From NCBI RefSeq assembly GCF_030160755.1, contig NZ_BSOY01000016.1:1-42335 (forward strand): 42,335 bases of DNA. Direction: 5' to 3'. The DNA comes from Brevundimonas denitrificans (lineage in GTDB: Bacteria; Pseudomonadota; Alphaproteobacteria; Caulobacterales; Caulobacteraceae). Both the position numbers and the translations under genes were made by a program. The notes beneath the pieces are model-generated. The model was given only the letters and a program-made list of their open reading frames with translations, made no database searches and was not told the DNA's origin. Position 1 is the stretch's first letter. Every line of letters begins with the position of its first letter. Shown piece after piece: positions 28,801 through 36,522 of this stretch.

Positions 28801-29223
28801 GGAACCAACGTGACGGCGACCGTCGACGAGGGTCAGGGTGCGGTTCGAGCCGAGGCTGCGCAGGTTGGGCAGTGAGAGGCCGCCGTCGCCGAGGCCGCTG
28901 CCGGTGGTGTCGGACGGGACAACCGAGTTGGACAGGGCGGGAATGGTGGCGAGGTAGTCGATCACCGTCGTCTGGCCGGTGCTCAGCAGGTCTTCGCGCT
29001 GGACCTGGATCAGCGGGGTCGGCGAATTGGTCGGGTCGCGGCGGATGCGCGAGCCGGTGACCACGACTTCGTCAAGTTCGGAAGAATCGTCCTGGGCGTC
29101 AGCCGCGCCGGGGGCGGTGTTCAGGGGTTCCTGGGGCGCAGTCTGGGACCATGCGGGAGAGGAAACAGCCATCAAACCTGCAAGCACAGTCGAGGCTAGA
29201 AGGCGGTTACGCATAACAATCAT
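25891..29223 (-). CDS. TonB-dependent outer-membrane receptor
   Basis: A 1110-residue outer-membrane receptor, at the long end of the family. Seen: signal peptide (RNRLLASTVLAGLMAVSSPA, cleavage near AWS-Q); a short acidic linker; the plug start ELDEVVVTGSRIRRDP at about 50-65; plug motifs LPNLRSLGSNRTLTLVDGRR and EIVTGGAASVYGADAVSGVL; then a beta-barrel ending in the usual aromatic C-terminus (FFVGLNWRPF). Several paired Cys in the barrel (NCFPGG...ANCFG, CATL...NC, NCVSG...ACS) may form disulfides in surface loops. The ligand is unknown. No transporter or TonB gene is next to it. ATG at 29223 is used; a second ATG three codons later is equally possible, and neither has a good ribosome binding site. 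Confidence 0.95.
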   Translation of the reverse strand: MIVMRNRLLASTVLAGLMAVSSPAWSQTAPQEPLNTAPGAADAQDDSSELDEVVVTGSRIRRDPTNSPTPLIQVQREDLLSTGQTTVIDYLATIPALSNSVVPSDTTGSGLGDGGLSLPNLRSLGSNRTLTLVDGRRHVGSSGGQLSVDVDTIPRLLIENIEIVTGGAASVYGADAVSGVLNFILRKDFEGLEIDANYGMINQDGQANKRISILAGTNLLDDRLNLYAHGEYEQVDEVTSLDIDWLEDAPVLLGVDADPTSARSDGITDVRLYSGVNRIDRPRWGQTTLATVAQPSPLNDPDVPYANCFPGGFFSYSANCFGVQPGRTYYYDGTTARLANFGERVGETGINRPFNIGGDGENPAEFSTGSRVPRSESARFQAGMNFEITPDIEFYAEAKYVTEETFDLSQPTFYDIDLDNSYSANEVNPIYSVASFDLRWTDNAFLPANVRNAIATNMVTPYTQPTATTPGQPLAPFLFQNARHSMFGPDRTQENTRELTRYVAGFRGSFDRLAFVNNIDWDIGYTYGEVEVENLERGTDSQRFALAADAVVDTAGEVNGRPGEIVCRVQLLADRNSPFLNDATTGGDLRDTDYGRRSISECAPLNVFGKGNQSEQALAYIDAVVGVTERNEQEQAIASVSGTLWDFWGAGPIGVALGAEYRREATSATGRDRDTAGRGFLFLNTGPDFDEAEYTSEEVFGELSVPLFRDSFVGEYAELSASYRYADYSTVGDVDVYGVNLVYRPIRDIAFKTSFNSSVRVPDLAENFSPFSQTFLNGFVDPCATLSIAAQDTETQANRVANCTALAQQQGLTFDFAGATATNADDFNPVYTSGIAGVLGGNPNLQPEESDSFTFSTVLRPRFFPNLSLVLDYYEIKIDQVIASVSAGTAAANCVSGESLNTAACSTIFRNNPNIPFGVGAPLNDPVGGFIEGSINYASLETRGLDFTANYALDIEETFGRNWGRINYSVGGLWLIDQKQFLNADDPADSTELASSLYYPRVRLTSSLTWEPSDVWSVNWTADWQTAQDIIQTRDAVTNADQRPYDQFETGNFTRHDFTVRWNVRDDLSVRAGVVNAFDAEQAPYLGTTLYSNFDPYGRRFFVGLNWRPF

Positions 29224-29414
29224 TTTTGACCCGTACTTGAGAGTGACACATGTCTGCCCCTCCCCAGTCAGACGGTCGCCACAAACCCAACACAGAAGTG
29301 TCGGTCAAGCGGTGCAATAAATAATCTTACGAAATCACGACGTTATTCTTTCACAGTGTCGTTACGGTCACCGATATATTGAAATCTCGCTGTTATTTGT
29401 TGACTGTTGTTCTC
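29224..29414. other. AT-rich intergenic region before the TonB-dependent receptor
   Basis: About 190 bases between the receptor gene and the HAD gene, both on the minus strand. From about 29310 to 29414 the DNA is far more AT-rich than the rest of the window. I see no gene here. It likely holds the receptor promoter; a minus-strand TTGACC near 29303-29308 is one possible -35 element, but no convincing -10 follows. Confidence 0.5.
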
Positions 29415-30119
29415 TCAATCATCTCCAGAGCGCTGCCTGATCCAGAACGGCAGCTCGCTGATGCCATTTAGCGCACCGAAACGGGCGTGGTTCTCGGGCG
29501 CATCCGCGAGTTCGTGGGCCCAGGTGATGACGTAGGGGATGTGGACGGCGAAGGCGCCGGCCTCGAGCGCGGGAAGAACGTCCGACTTCATGGAGTTGCC
29601 GGCCATGACGGCCTCATCCGCGCCGGTGCCGTGGCGGGCGAAGACGCGGTCGTAGGTCCGGTGATCCTTCTCCGAGACGATCTCGACGGCGGCGAACAGG
29701 TCGCCGAGTCCGGACGCCGCCAGCTTGCGTTCCTGATCCAGCAGGTCGCCCTTGGTGATCAGCACCAGCCGATACCGCTCAGACAGGGCGGCCAAGGCCT
29801 CGTCCACGCCGGGCAGGGTCTCGACCGGGTGGGCCAGCATCTCTCGCCCCGCGGCGAGGATTTCCCGTACCACCGAGGCCGGCGCCTCGCCGCCGGTCAG
29901 TTCCATGGCCGTCTCGATCATCGACAGGGTGAAGCCCTTCACCCCGTAGCCGTAGAGCCGCAGGTTCCGCTTCTCGGTCTCGGCCAGCCGTGCCTCCAGC
30001 GTATCGCGATCGGCATGGTCGGCGAGCAGGGCCACGAACCGGTCGTGGGTCAGCCGGAAGATGGTCTCGTTGTGCCAGAGGGTGTCGTCGGCATCGAGGC
30101 CGACCGTGGTGATGCTCAT
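29415..30119 (-). CDS. HAD-superfamily hydrolase (probable phosphatase)
   Basis: A 234-residue HAD enzyme. Seen: motif I GLDADDTLW with D9 (nucleophile) and D11 (acid/base), motif II LITKGD, motif III Lys in SEKDHRTYDRVF, and motif IV VMAGNSMKSDVLPALEAGA. The helical cap lies between motifs I and II (about 18-95), a C1-type cap as in YjjG/phosphoglycolate-phosphatase relatives. The substrate is unknown. The ATG is supported by AGGAAG 6 bases upstream. The frame stays open for over 400 codons upstream, but that sequence runs antisense to the Rieske operon and is not protein-like. Confidence 0.92.
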   Translation of the reverse strand: MSITTVGLDADDTLWHNETIFRLTHDRFVALLADHADRDTLEARLAETEKRNLRLYGYGVKGFTLSMIETAMELTGGEAPASVVREILAAGREMLAHPVETLPGVDEALAALSERYRLVLITKGDLLDQERKLAASGLGDLFAAVEIVSEKDHRTYDRVFARHGTGADEAVMAGNSMKSDVLPALEAGAFAVHIPYVITWAHELADAPENHARFGALNGISELPFWIRQRSGDD

Positions 30120-30302
30120 GCTGGCTTCCTGGCCCATGCGGGCCGGAGGATGCAAGCCGCCAGCCAAAGGTCGGACGGCGCCAGATCGGGACGGGTCATG
30201 GTCAACGGTGTTTGACCATGTTCGTGAGCGATGTGTTTTCTGATTGAGGCGCGAAATGGAAGGGCGAGGGGGATCGTGTTGGACCGGCTTGGAGAAGCGG
30301 TC

Positions 30303-31118
30303 ATGAGTCGTATCGGGGGCGAAGCCCATCTTGCCCAGGGCTCCACAGACGCTGAATACGCGCGCGATCCGCTGCGGGCGCCGCTCGGCGAGCGCCGATC
30401 CTACGCCGCGCCCTATGAGAGCCTGACCTTCACCCTTCTGACCCGCGCCCGCCGCGAGTTGACGGTGACGCTGGCCGCCCAGCCCGTGTTCGACCTGAGC
30501 CTCTCCGTCCCGGTCAGCCGCCGCATTCGCCGCACGGTGCGCCATCGGGGCGGCGAGACGGCGCTGGCGGCGCTGGGTCGCCGCACGCTGGAGCCCACGG
30601 ACCTGAAGCGGATCGACCTGCAGACGCTGAGCCACGGTCTCGATCTTCTGCACCTCGGCTCGGACGACAGCGGCGTCCTGCCGGCGTTCTGGCGCACGGT
30701 GGCCTCCAGCGGGGGGCGGTTCGCCCTGTTGTGCACCGAGCTTCAGCACGGCGCCGCGCCGGGCGCCCTGCTGGTCGAGGTCATGGGCGGGCTGGAGCAG
30801 GCGCCGCCCGAGAGCATCGACGAAGCGATCGCCCATTTCGAGACCTCGGCCCTGGGCGTCATCCTGCATATCGCGCCGGACGCCGGGGCGGCCCGGCGTC
30901 TGGCGGACGTGCGCGCCCGATGCCTGGCCATCGATTTCGCCGGCGTCGCCCACGAGAGCCCGCGAGAGTGGCTGGACGCCGCGGCGCTGATCGGCGTCGC
31001 GCGCGACGCCTGTCCGCAGGTCATGCTGCTGAACCTGCGGCCCGATCGCGGTCTGGCGGCCCAGGCCGCCGGCGCCACCCACGCCGTCTTCGCCGGCATG
31101 GATGCGATCACGGTCTGA
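30303..31118 (+). CDS. Unknown protein, possibly a degenerate EAL-like fold
   Basis: A 271-residue soluble protein I do not recognise. The order of some short stretches is like an EAL domain: LAAQPVFDL (compare QPI), LLVEVMGG (compare EIT/E), [12 protein letters not shown] (compare lKID), MLLNLRP, and [16 protein letters not shown] at the end. The acidic and Lys residues needed for cyclic-di-GMP cleavage are mostly absent, so it would be inactive if this is right. This fold idea is weak inference. The ATG is chosen because GGAGAAG lies 5 bases upstream; ATG at 30231 and GTG at 30276 are longer alternatives. It lies 43 bases before the Rieske oxygenase gene on the same strand and is probably co-transcribed with it. 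Confidence 0.75.
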   Translation: MSRIGGEAHLAQGSTDAEYARDPLRAPLGERRSYAAPYESLTFTLLTRARRELTVTLAAQPVFDLSLSVPVSRRIRRTVRHRGGETALAALGRRTLEPTDLKRIDLQTLSHGLDLLHLGSDDSGVLPAFWRTVASSGGRFALLCTELQHGAAPGALLVEVMGGLEQAPPESIDEAIAHFETSALGVILHIAPDAGAARRLADVRARCLAIDFAGVAHESPREWLDAAALIGVARDACPQVMLLNLRPDRGLAAQAAGATHAVFAGMDAITV

Positions 31119-31161
31119 GATCGGTTGACGGGAAGGGCGGGCCGGGGCCTTGATCCCGGCC

Positions 31162-32160
31162 ATGCAGGCCACGCTTCCCGCCCGATTGTACGGCTGTCCC
31201 GACGCCTGGGCGCGCGAGCGTTCCGCCGTGTTCGGAACGGCCTGGCTGTTCCTCGGCCATGAAGCAGAGGCGCCCGCTGTCGGCGACTGGATCGCGACCG
31301 ACGTCGCGGGGCATCGCCTGCTGGCGGTTCGGGGCAGGGACGGCGCGCTGCGAGCCTTCCACAACGTCTGCCGCCACCGGGCTGGACCGCTGGTCACGGG
31401 CGCGAGCGGGCATTGCGGGGGCGAACTGGTCTGCGCCTATCATGGCTGGCGGTATGCGCTGGACGGACGGCTGAGGGCGGCGACGGGATTCGGCGCGGCG
31501 GAGGGGTTCGATCCGCGCGAATTCGGCCTGCTGGCCCTGCGGCTGGAGACCTGGCGCGGGCTGGTCTTCGCCACGATGGACGGGGAAGCCCGGCCGCTGG
31601 CCGATCATGTCGCCCCGCTGGAGGCTCTGCTGGCCGGACGAGGCCTGAAGATCCCCGCGCCGGCGCTGCGCCGCGCACACGATCTGGCCTGTGACTGGAA
31701 GACCTATGCCGAGAACTATCTCGAGGGCTACCACATCGGCTCGGTCCATCCGGTGCTGGCCGATGAACTGGGCGCGGCGGAGTACCGGGTGCGGGTCGAG
31801 GGCGATCTGGTGGTGCAGGAGGCGGTCGGGGTCAATGACGGGCCGCAGGCGGGCGTCTGGGGCTGGCTGTGGCCCAACCTCGGCATCAACGTCTATCGCG
31901 ACGGGGCCATGATCGAGCGGATGACGCCGGTCGGGCCGGGCCGGACGCGGCTGGACTATCTGTTCCTCAACGACGGCGGCGAAGGCGCGCTGGGCGAGGC
32001 CCTGACCGCGTCGGACCGGCTGACGGCAGAGGACGCCGCCATCTGCGAGGCGGTGCAGCGCAATCTGTCGGCGGGCGCCTATGATCGCGGCGTGCTCAGC
32101 CCCAATCACGAAATCGCCCTGGCCTGGTTCCAGTCGCGGATCGCGGAGGTTCATCCATGA
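31162..32160 (+). CDS. Rieske non-heme iron oxygenase, alpha subunit
   Basis: A 332-residue oxygenase. Seen: Rieske [2Fe-2S] ligands C70-x-H72 and C91-x2-H94 (FHNVCRHRAGPL, then CAYHGWRY), and the mononuclear iron site with H191 and H196 in ENYLEGYHIGSVHP. This group hydroxylates aromatic rings or demethylates quaternary amines. The reaction here is not clear because no reductase, ferredoxin or beta subunit is nearby. The ATG is used; a TTG four codons earlier is possible. Its stop codon overlaps the start of the APC permease (ATGA), so the pair is translationally coupled, suggesting that the permease brings in the substrate or a related compound. Confidence 0.92.
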   Translation: MQATLPARLYGCPDAWARERSAVFGTAWLFLGHEAEAPAVGDWIATDVAGHRLLAVRGRDGALRAFHNVCRHRAGPLVTGASGHCGGELVCAYHGWRYALDGRLRAATGFGAAEGFDPREFGLLALRLETWRGLVFATMDGEARPLADHVAPLEALLAGRGLKIPAPALRRAHDLACDWKTYAENYLEGYHIGSVHPVLADELGAAEYRVRVEGDLVVQEAVGVNDGPQAGVWGWLWPNLGINVYRDGAMIERMTPVGPGRTRLDYLFLNDGGEGALGEALTASDRLTAEDAAICEAVQRNLSAGAYDRGVLSPNHEIALAWFQSRIAEVHP

Positions 32161-33467
32161 GCGACGTCGTCGAAGACCGGCACAAGCTGGGCTGGGGTCT
32201 CGCCGCCCTGGTCGTGGCGGGGAACATGATCGGTTCGGGCGTCTATCTGCTGCCCGCCACCCTGGCGCCGGTCGGGTCGTCGAGCGTGGTCGGCTGGGGC
32301 GTCGCCGGGCTGGGAGCCGTGACCCTGGCCCTGGTGTTCGCGGCCCTGGGACGGCTGCAGCCGGACGCGGACGGCCTGTCGGGTTTCGCCGAACGGGGTC
32401 TGGGACGGTTCTTCGGCTTCCAGACGGCGCTGGCCTTCTGGACCGCCTGCCTCGTCGGCAATGTCGCCATCGCTGTGGCGGCCACGGGCTATCTCGGTTT
32501 CTTTTTCCCCGTCTTGAAGGAGCCGGTGGCGGCGACGTTCTGCAACCTCGGCCTGATCTGGTTGACGACGGGCGCCTATATCCTCGGGGCGCGGGCGGCG
32601 TCGCGGTTCGCGGCCCTTGCCCTGGTCATCGGCCTTGTCCCCCTCGTCATCGCCGTCGCCGCCGGAATCTCGGCCTTCAACGGGGAGACCTTCGCGGCCT
32701 CCTGGAGCCCGTCGGGGAACAGCCTGGCCGAAAGCGTGCCCGCGTCCCTGGCCGTGATCTTCTGGGCCTTCCTCGGCGTGGAGACGGCGGCGGTCCTGTC
32801 CGCCCGCGTCCGCAATCCGGCGCGCGACGTCGGCCGTGCCTCGATCGCCGGCGTTCTGTTGGCCTCGCTCGTCTATGTGGCGGCGAGCGTGGCGGTGTTC
32901 GGGGTGATCCCGGCAGGCGTTCTGGCGGAATCCTCCAGCCCCTATGCGGATCTGACGGCGCGGGTGTTCGGGGCCTCGATCGGCGCGGCGGTCGCGGCCT
33001 GCGCCGTGATCAAGGCGGTCGGCACGCTGAGCGGCTGGGTGATGCTGGGCGGAGAGACGGCGCGGGCCGCCGCGCGGTCCGGCTATCTGCCGTCAGGCTT
33101 CGGTCACGGCGAGCGGACGCCGATCGTCAACCCGCTGCTGGGCGGGGCGATCATGAGCATCGTGGCCGTACTGTCCGGCCAGCCGACCCTGGGGGGCCAG
33201 TTCGGCATGCTGGTGGGCGTCACCTCGGTGCTGAGCCTGGTGGTCTACGGCCTGTGTTCCGCCTCCCTGTTCCGGCTGGCGCGGTGGACCCGGGCGCGGT
33301 TCATCGCGGCGCTGGGCCTGCTGTTCGCCACGGCCGCCGTGGCCGCGGCGGCGCCCGGCTACATCCTGCCGACGGCGATCTTCTTCGTCATCACCAGCGG
33401 GGCCTGGTTCGCCTTCATGCGGGGCAAGCCCGCCAACCCGGTTGACCCGGCGGCGGCGGCTCACTAG
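32157..33467 (+). CDS. APC-family amino acid/amine permease
   Basis: A 436-residue inner-membrane transporter with about 12 helices. It belongs to the AdiC/PotE/CadB-like branch of the APC superfamily. Seen: the helix 1 motif [19 protein letters not shown] (the G-[S/T]-G substrate-binding break), [20 protein letters not shown] in helix 6 (the family FxGxE motif with Glu), and several Gly-rich helices later. The substrate is not told by sequence; amino acids, polyamines or amines are typical. It overlaps the Rieske oxygenase gene by four bases, and the two probably serve one pathway. It ends 46 bases before carA. Confidence 0.9.
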   Translation: MSDVVEDRHKLGWGLAALVVAGNMIGSGVYLLPATLAPVGSSSVVGWGVAGLGAVTLALVFAALGRLQPDADGLSGFAERGLGRFFGFQTALAFWTACLVGNVAIAVAATGYLGFFFPVLKEPVAATFCNLGLIWLTTGAYILGARAASRFAALALVIGLVPLVIAVAAGISAFNGETFAASWSPSGNSLAESVPASLAVIFWAFLGVETAAVLSARVRNPARDVGRASIAGVLLASLVYVAASVAVFGVIPAGVLAESSSPYADLTARVFGASIGAAVAACAVIKAVGTLSGWVMLGGETARAAARSGYLPSGFGHGERTPIVNPLLGGAIMSIVAVLSGQPTLGGQFGMLVGVTSVLSLVVYGLCSASLFRLARWTRARFIAALGLLFATAAVAAAAPGYILPTAIFFVITSGAWFAFMRGKPANPVDPAAAAH

Positions 33468-33513
33468 CAAACGCGCCGTTTGCTCGCCGGGATTCGGTGA
33501 TAGAGAGCGCCCC

Positions 33514-34674
33514 ATGACCACCCAACTCCTCCCCGGCGTCACCGGCGTGCTCGCGCTCGCGGACGGCACCATCCTGCAAGGCATCGGCTGCGGCGCCGTG
33601 GGCTCGGCCCTTGGCGAGGTGGTCTTCAACACCGCCATGACCGGGTATCAGGAGATCCTGACCGACCCGTCGTACATGAGCCAGATTCTCGCCTTCACCT
33701 TTCCGCACGTCGGCAACACCGGGACCAATGTCGAGGACATTGAACAGATCGGCGGCGGCTCGGACACCTCGGCGCGGGGCGCGATCTTCCGCGACGCGCC
33801 GACCGATCCGGCCAACTGGCGCAGCGAGAGCGATTTCGACGGCTGGATGAAGCGGCGCGGCGTGGTCGGACTGGCGGGCGTGGACACCCGCGCCCTGACC
33901 GCCCGCATCCGCGACATGGGCGCGCCCCACGCCGTGATCGCCCACGACCCGTCCGGACAGTTCGACCTCGACGCCCTGGTCGCCCAGGCCCGCGCCTGGA
34001 CCGGCCTTGTCGGGCTGGACCTGGCCAAGGACGCCTCGACGCTGCAGTCGTTCGACTGGGACGAGGGGCTGTGGGACTGGCCGGAAGGTCATCCGCGCGT
34101 CGACGCGACCGACAGGTCGGTGGTCGTCGTCGACTATGGCGTGAAGCGCAACATCCTCAGGGCGCTGGCCTCGACCGGCGCGAAGATCACCGTGGTGCCG
34201 GCGACGACGACGGCCGAGCAGATTCTGGCGCGCAAGCCCGACGGCGTGGTCCTGTCGAACGGTCCGGGCGATCCGGCGGCCACCGGGGTCTATGCCGTGC
34301 CGGAGATCAGGAAGCTGGTCGACAGCGGCACGCCCCTGTTCGGCATCTGTCTGGGTCACCAGATGCTGGCGCTGGCGCTGGGCGCGAAGACGGTCAAGAT
34401 GGATCAGGGCCACCACGGGGCCAATCATCCGGTCAAGGACCTGACGACCGGCAAGGTCGAGATCGTGTCGATGAACCACGGCTTCACCGTCGACCGCGAC
34501 AGCCTGCCCGATGCGGTCGTCGAGACCCACGTCAGCCTGTTCGACGGCACCAACTGCGGCATCGCCCTGAAGGACCGCCCGGTGTTCAGCGTCCAGCACC
34601 ACCCCGAGGCGTCGCCCGGACCGACCGACAGCCTGTATCTGTTCCAGCGTTTCGCGGACTCGATGAAGGGCTGA
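33514..34674 (+). CDS. carA: Carbamoyl-phosphate synthase small subunit
   Basis: A 386-residue glutaminase subunit that supplies ammonia to CarB. Seen: N-terminal CPSase domain with [20 protein letters not shown] and [20 protein letters not shown]-terminal class I glutamine amidotransferase with nucleophile C279 in [11 protein letters not shown], and H363/E365 in HHPEASPGP. All are intact. The ATG gives the conserved first strand ([18 protein letters not shown]). A GATTC (GANTC) site at 33491-33495 lies just upstream. It has no carB next to it, unlike many bacteria; carB is on the minus strand about 8 kb to the left. Confidence 0.98.
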   Translation: MTTQLLPGVTGVLALADGTILQGIGCGAVGSALGEVVFNTAMTGYQEILTDPSYMSQILAFTFPHVGNTGTNVEDIEQIGGGSDTSARGAIFRDAPTDPANWRSESDFDGWMKRRGVVGLAGVDTRALTARIRDMGAPHAVIAHDPSGQFDLDALVAQARAWTGLVGLDLAKDASTLQSFDWDEGLWDWPEGHPRVDATDRSVVVVDYGVKRNILRALASTGAKITVVPATTTAEQILARKPDGVVLSNGPGDPAATGVYAVPEIRKLVDSGTPLFGICLGHQMLALALGAKTVKMDQGHHGANHPVKDLTTGKVEIVSMNHGFTVDRDSLPDAVVETHVSLFDGTNCGIALKDRPVFSVQHHPEASPGPTDSLYLFQRFADSMKG

Positions 34675-34742
34675 TCCGCCGTCTGGCGCGCAGGCGACGC
34701 CCATAGCAGTATGCGGCGACCGACCTCGGGGGAGGACTCGCC

Positions 34743-35963
34743 GTGACTGCACAGCCTCTGGAAGCCGCGCACGACGCGCCCCTGGCTTCGCCCGCCGGCG
34801 TCGGAGGCGTGACTCGGTCCGGGGCCGCCCGTATCGACGCCATCGACAAGCTGCGGGGGTTGATGATCGCGCTGATGGTGCTGGACCATGTGCGCGACTT
34901 CTTTCACTGGACGGCCTTCACCGCGGATCCGCTGGGGATGGATTCGGGCGATCCGGCGCTGTTCATGACGCGGTGGGTGACGCATCTGTGCGCCCCGACC
35001 TTTGTCTTCCTCGCCGGCGTGTCGGTGTTCCTGCAACGGGCCAACGGCAAGAGCCGGGGCGAGCTGACCCGCTTTCTGGCGACCCGAGGCGCCTGGCTGA
35101 TCCTGCTGGAAGTCACGGTGGTCACATGGGGCTTCAACTTCGGCGGCGGCGTCTTCCTGCAGGTGATCTGGGCTATCGGAGCCTCGATGCTGGCCATGGC
35201 CCTGCTGATCTGGTTGCCGCGGATGGTCTTGCTGGCGCTGGGCGTCGCGATCATCGCCGGGCATCAGCTGCTGGCCCCGGTCGACCCGCCGGACCTCGGA
35301 GCCCTTGCCCCTGTCTGGAGCGCGACGCTGGAATTCGGCCCGGGGCTGGGCGGGTTCGTCGCCTATCCCTTCGTGCCCTGGCTGGGAGTCATGCTGCTGG
35401 GCTACGGGCTGGGCAGCCTGTTCCAGCAAGCGGACGGGCCGAGGACCCGGACCATCCTCATGTTGACCGGCGGGATGCTGGTCCTGTTCGCCCTGGTGCG
35501 CGGTGCCAATCTGTACGGCGATCCGCGGCCCTGGGCGGCGCAGGCCGAGCCGCTCTGGACCGCGCTGTCCTTCATCAACGTCAGCAAATATCCGCCTTCG
35601 CTGGACTTCGTGCTGGTCACCCTGGGCGTGTCGCTGACCCTGCTGCCGCTTCTGGCGCATTTGGGCGGACTGCCGGCCCGGGTGCTGCTGGCGTTCGGGC
35701 GGACGCCGCTGTTCACCTATGTGCTGCACGTCTTCCTCGCCCACGGGCTGGCGCTGGTCGTGGGGGCGATGATGGGCGTGCCGCCGTCGGCCTTCTTCAA
35801 CATGCTGGGCGACCCCAGCCGGGCCATTGAGGCCGGCTGGGGCTTCGGTCTGGCCGGAGTCTATCTCGCCTGGCTGGCGGTGCTGGCCATGCTCTATCCG
35901 CTGTCGCGCTGGTTCGAAGACGTCAAACGCCGCCGCCGCGACTGGTGGCTGGGGTATTTGTAG
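34743..35963 (+). CDS. DUF1624/HGSNAT-like membrane protein
   Basis: A 406-residue membrane protein with about ten helices. The N-terminal block IDAIDKLRGLMIALMVLDHV followed by RDFFHW is the signature of the DUF1624/heparan-alpha-glucosaminide N-acetyltransferase catalytic domain family, and TPLFTYVLHVFLAHGLALVV near the end fits acyltransferase-3-like proteins. Members of the family may move acetyl groups across the membrane to sugars; the target here is unknown. The GTG start is supported by GGAGGA about 6 bases upstream. It starts 68 bases after carA and could be cotranscribed with it, but no functional link is evident. Confidence 0.88.
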   Translation: MTAQPLEAAHDAPLASPAGVGGVTRSGAARIDAIDKLRGLMIALMVLDHVRDFFHWTAFTADPLGMDSGDPALFMTRWVTHLCAPTFVFLAGVSVFLQRANGKSRGELTRFLATRGAWLILLEVTVVTWGFNFGGGVFLQVIWAIGASMLAMALLIWLPRMVLLALGVAIIAGHQLLAPVDPPDLGALAPVWSATLEFGPGLGGFVAYPFVPWLGVMLLGYGLGSLFQQADGPRTRTILMLTGGMLVLFALVRGANLYGDPRPWAAQAEPLWTALSFINVSKYPPSLDFVLVTLGVSLTLLPLLAHLGGLPARVLLAFGRTPLFTYVLHVFLAHGLALVVGAMMGVPPSAFFNMLGDPSRAIEAGWGFGLAGVYLAWLAVLAMLYPLSRWFEDVKRRRRDWWLGYL

Positions 35964-35984
35964 GGAGCTGCGCGAAGCGCCAGG

Positions 35985-36025
35985 CCGCGTCGGGCCGGGA
36001 GGTCCCGGAGGGCCGACGACCGCGG
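35985..36025. terminator. Long imperfect hairpin between convergent genes
   Basis: Nested inverted repeats: an outer CGTCGG (35988-35993) with CCGACG (36013-36018), and an inner CCGGGA (35995-36000) with TCCCGG (36003-36008). It lies between the HGSNAT-like gene and the small minus-strand gene. No T-run follows, so it is a tentative bidirectional terminator or a palindromic repeat. Confidence 0.35.
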
Positions 36026-36032
36026 CCCACCC

Positions 36033-36299
36033 TCAAGGCAGGGGCGCGAAGCTCTTCTCTTCCCGGAGAGCGCAGGCCTTGCGGACGGCGACGGGCGCGG
36101 CGTGCAGCCAGTAGTCGGCGTCTTCCAGCCGGTTGTTCCGCAGCCGCTCGGCGCCGCGCATGCGCCGCAGGGCGGCGTTCTCGAGCAGGCGGGCGTGCAG
36201 GGCGCGCGGCGACAGTTCGGGAATGGCGGGGGAACCGGGGACGGCGACGGTGTCGGGGCCTTGGGGCTCCACCGCCGGGCGGGCGATGGTCATGAACAT
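36033..36299 (-). CDS. Small protein, unknown
   Basis: An 88-residue hydrophilic protein, not recognised. After a Pro-rich start (TIARPAVEPQGPDTVAVPG) comes a long amphipathic helical part (SPRALHARLLENAALRRMRG, then AERLRNNRLEDADYWLHAAP), which looks like real protein rather than random GC-rich frame. There is no signal peptide or membrane segment. No convincing ribosome binding site precedes the ATG; a second ATG two codons later is possible. It is divergent from dnaG, with the candidate DnaA and CtrA sites between them. Confidence 0.55.
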   Translation of the reverse strand: MFMTIARPAVEPQGPDTVAVPGSPAIPELSPRALHARLLENAALRRMRGAERLRNNRLEDADYWLHAAPVAVRKACALREEKSFAPLP

Positions 36300-36382
36300 G
36301 GGCAGGCTTTCATTCTCGGACGGTCCGCGGTCTTCGCCGCGGGCCCGACTGACTCCGCCCGCTTCCGGGACGGTCGGATGGT

Positions 36383-36404
36383 TAATCCACAGGTCTGTGG
36401 ATAG
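36383..36404. promoter_or_regulatory. Two inverted DnaA-box-like sites before dnaG
   Basis: TAATCCACA (36383-36391) and TGTGGATAG (36396-36404, read as CTATCCACA on the minus strand) each match the DnaA box TTATCCACA at 8 of 9 positions. They face each other with 4 bases between, so TCCACAG-GT-CTGTGGA forms a perfect 7-base inverted repeat. They lie about 120-140 bases before dnaG. Binding is inferred only. Confidence 0.45.
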
Positions 36405-36469
36405 TTCCCCTTCAACAGGAAAACTGTGCGCATATTCAGGCAGTTATCGCCGCGCTTTGGCCTTTCTGG

Positions 36470-36504
36470 TTAACGAAAGGTAAATGCGGCCAAATCCGTG
36501 AGTC
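36470..36504. promoter_or_regulatory. CtrA-like box and a GANTC methylation site before dnaG
   Basis: TTAA-N7-TAAA (36470-36484) matches the CtrA site TTAA-N7-TTAA at 7 of 8 bases. GAGTC (36500-36504) fits the CcrM methylation site GANTC of alphaproteobacteria. Both lie within 55 bases of the dnaG start. Such pairs are common at cell-cycle promoters in Caulobacter relatives; function here is not shown. Confidence 0.4.
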
Positions 36505-36522
36505 GCGCGCTATAAGGCGCGG

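Noticed and set aside
26056-28875. Very long open frame antisense to the TonB-dependent receptor
   Set aside because: Low-complexity Val/Gly/Ala/Asp-rich sequence without motifs; the receptor on the other strand is clear.
30120-31397. N-terminal extension of the HAD phosphatase
   Set aside because: It is antisense to the unknown gene and the Rieske oxygenase, and is low-complexity. HAD motif I begins right after the chosen start.
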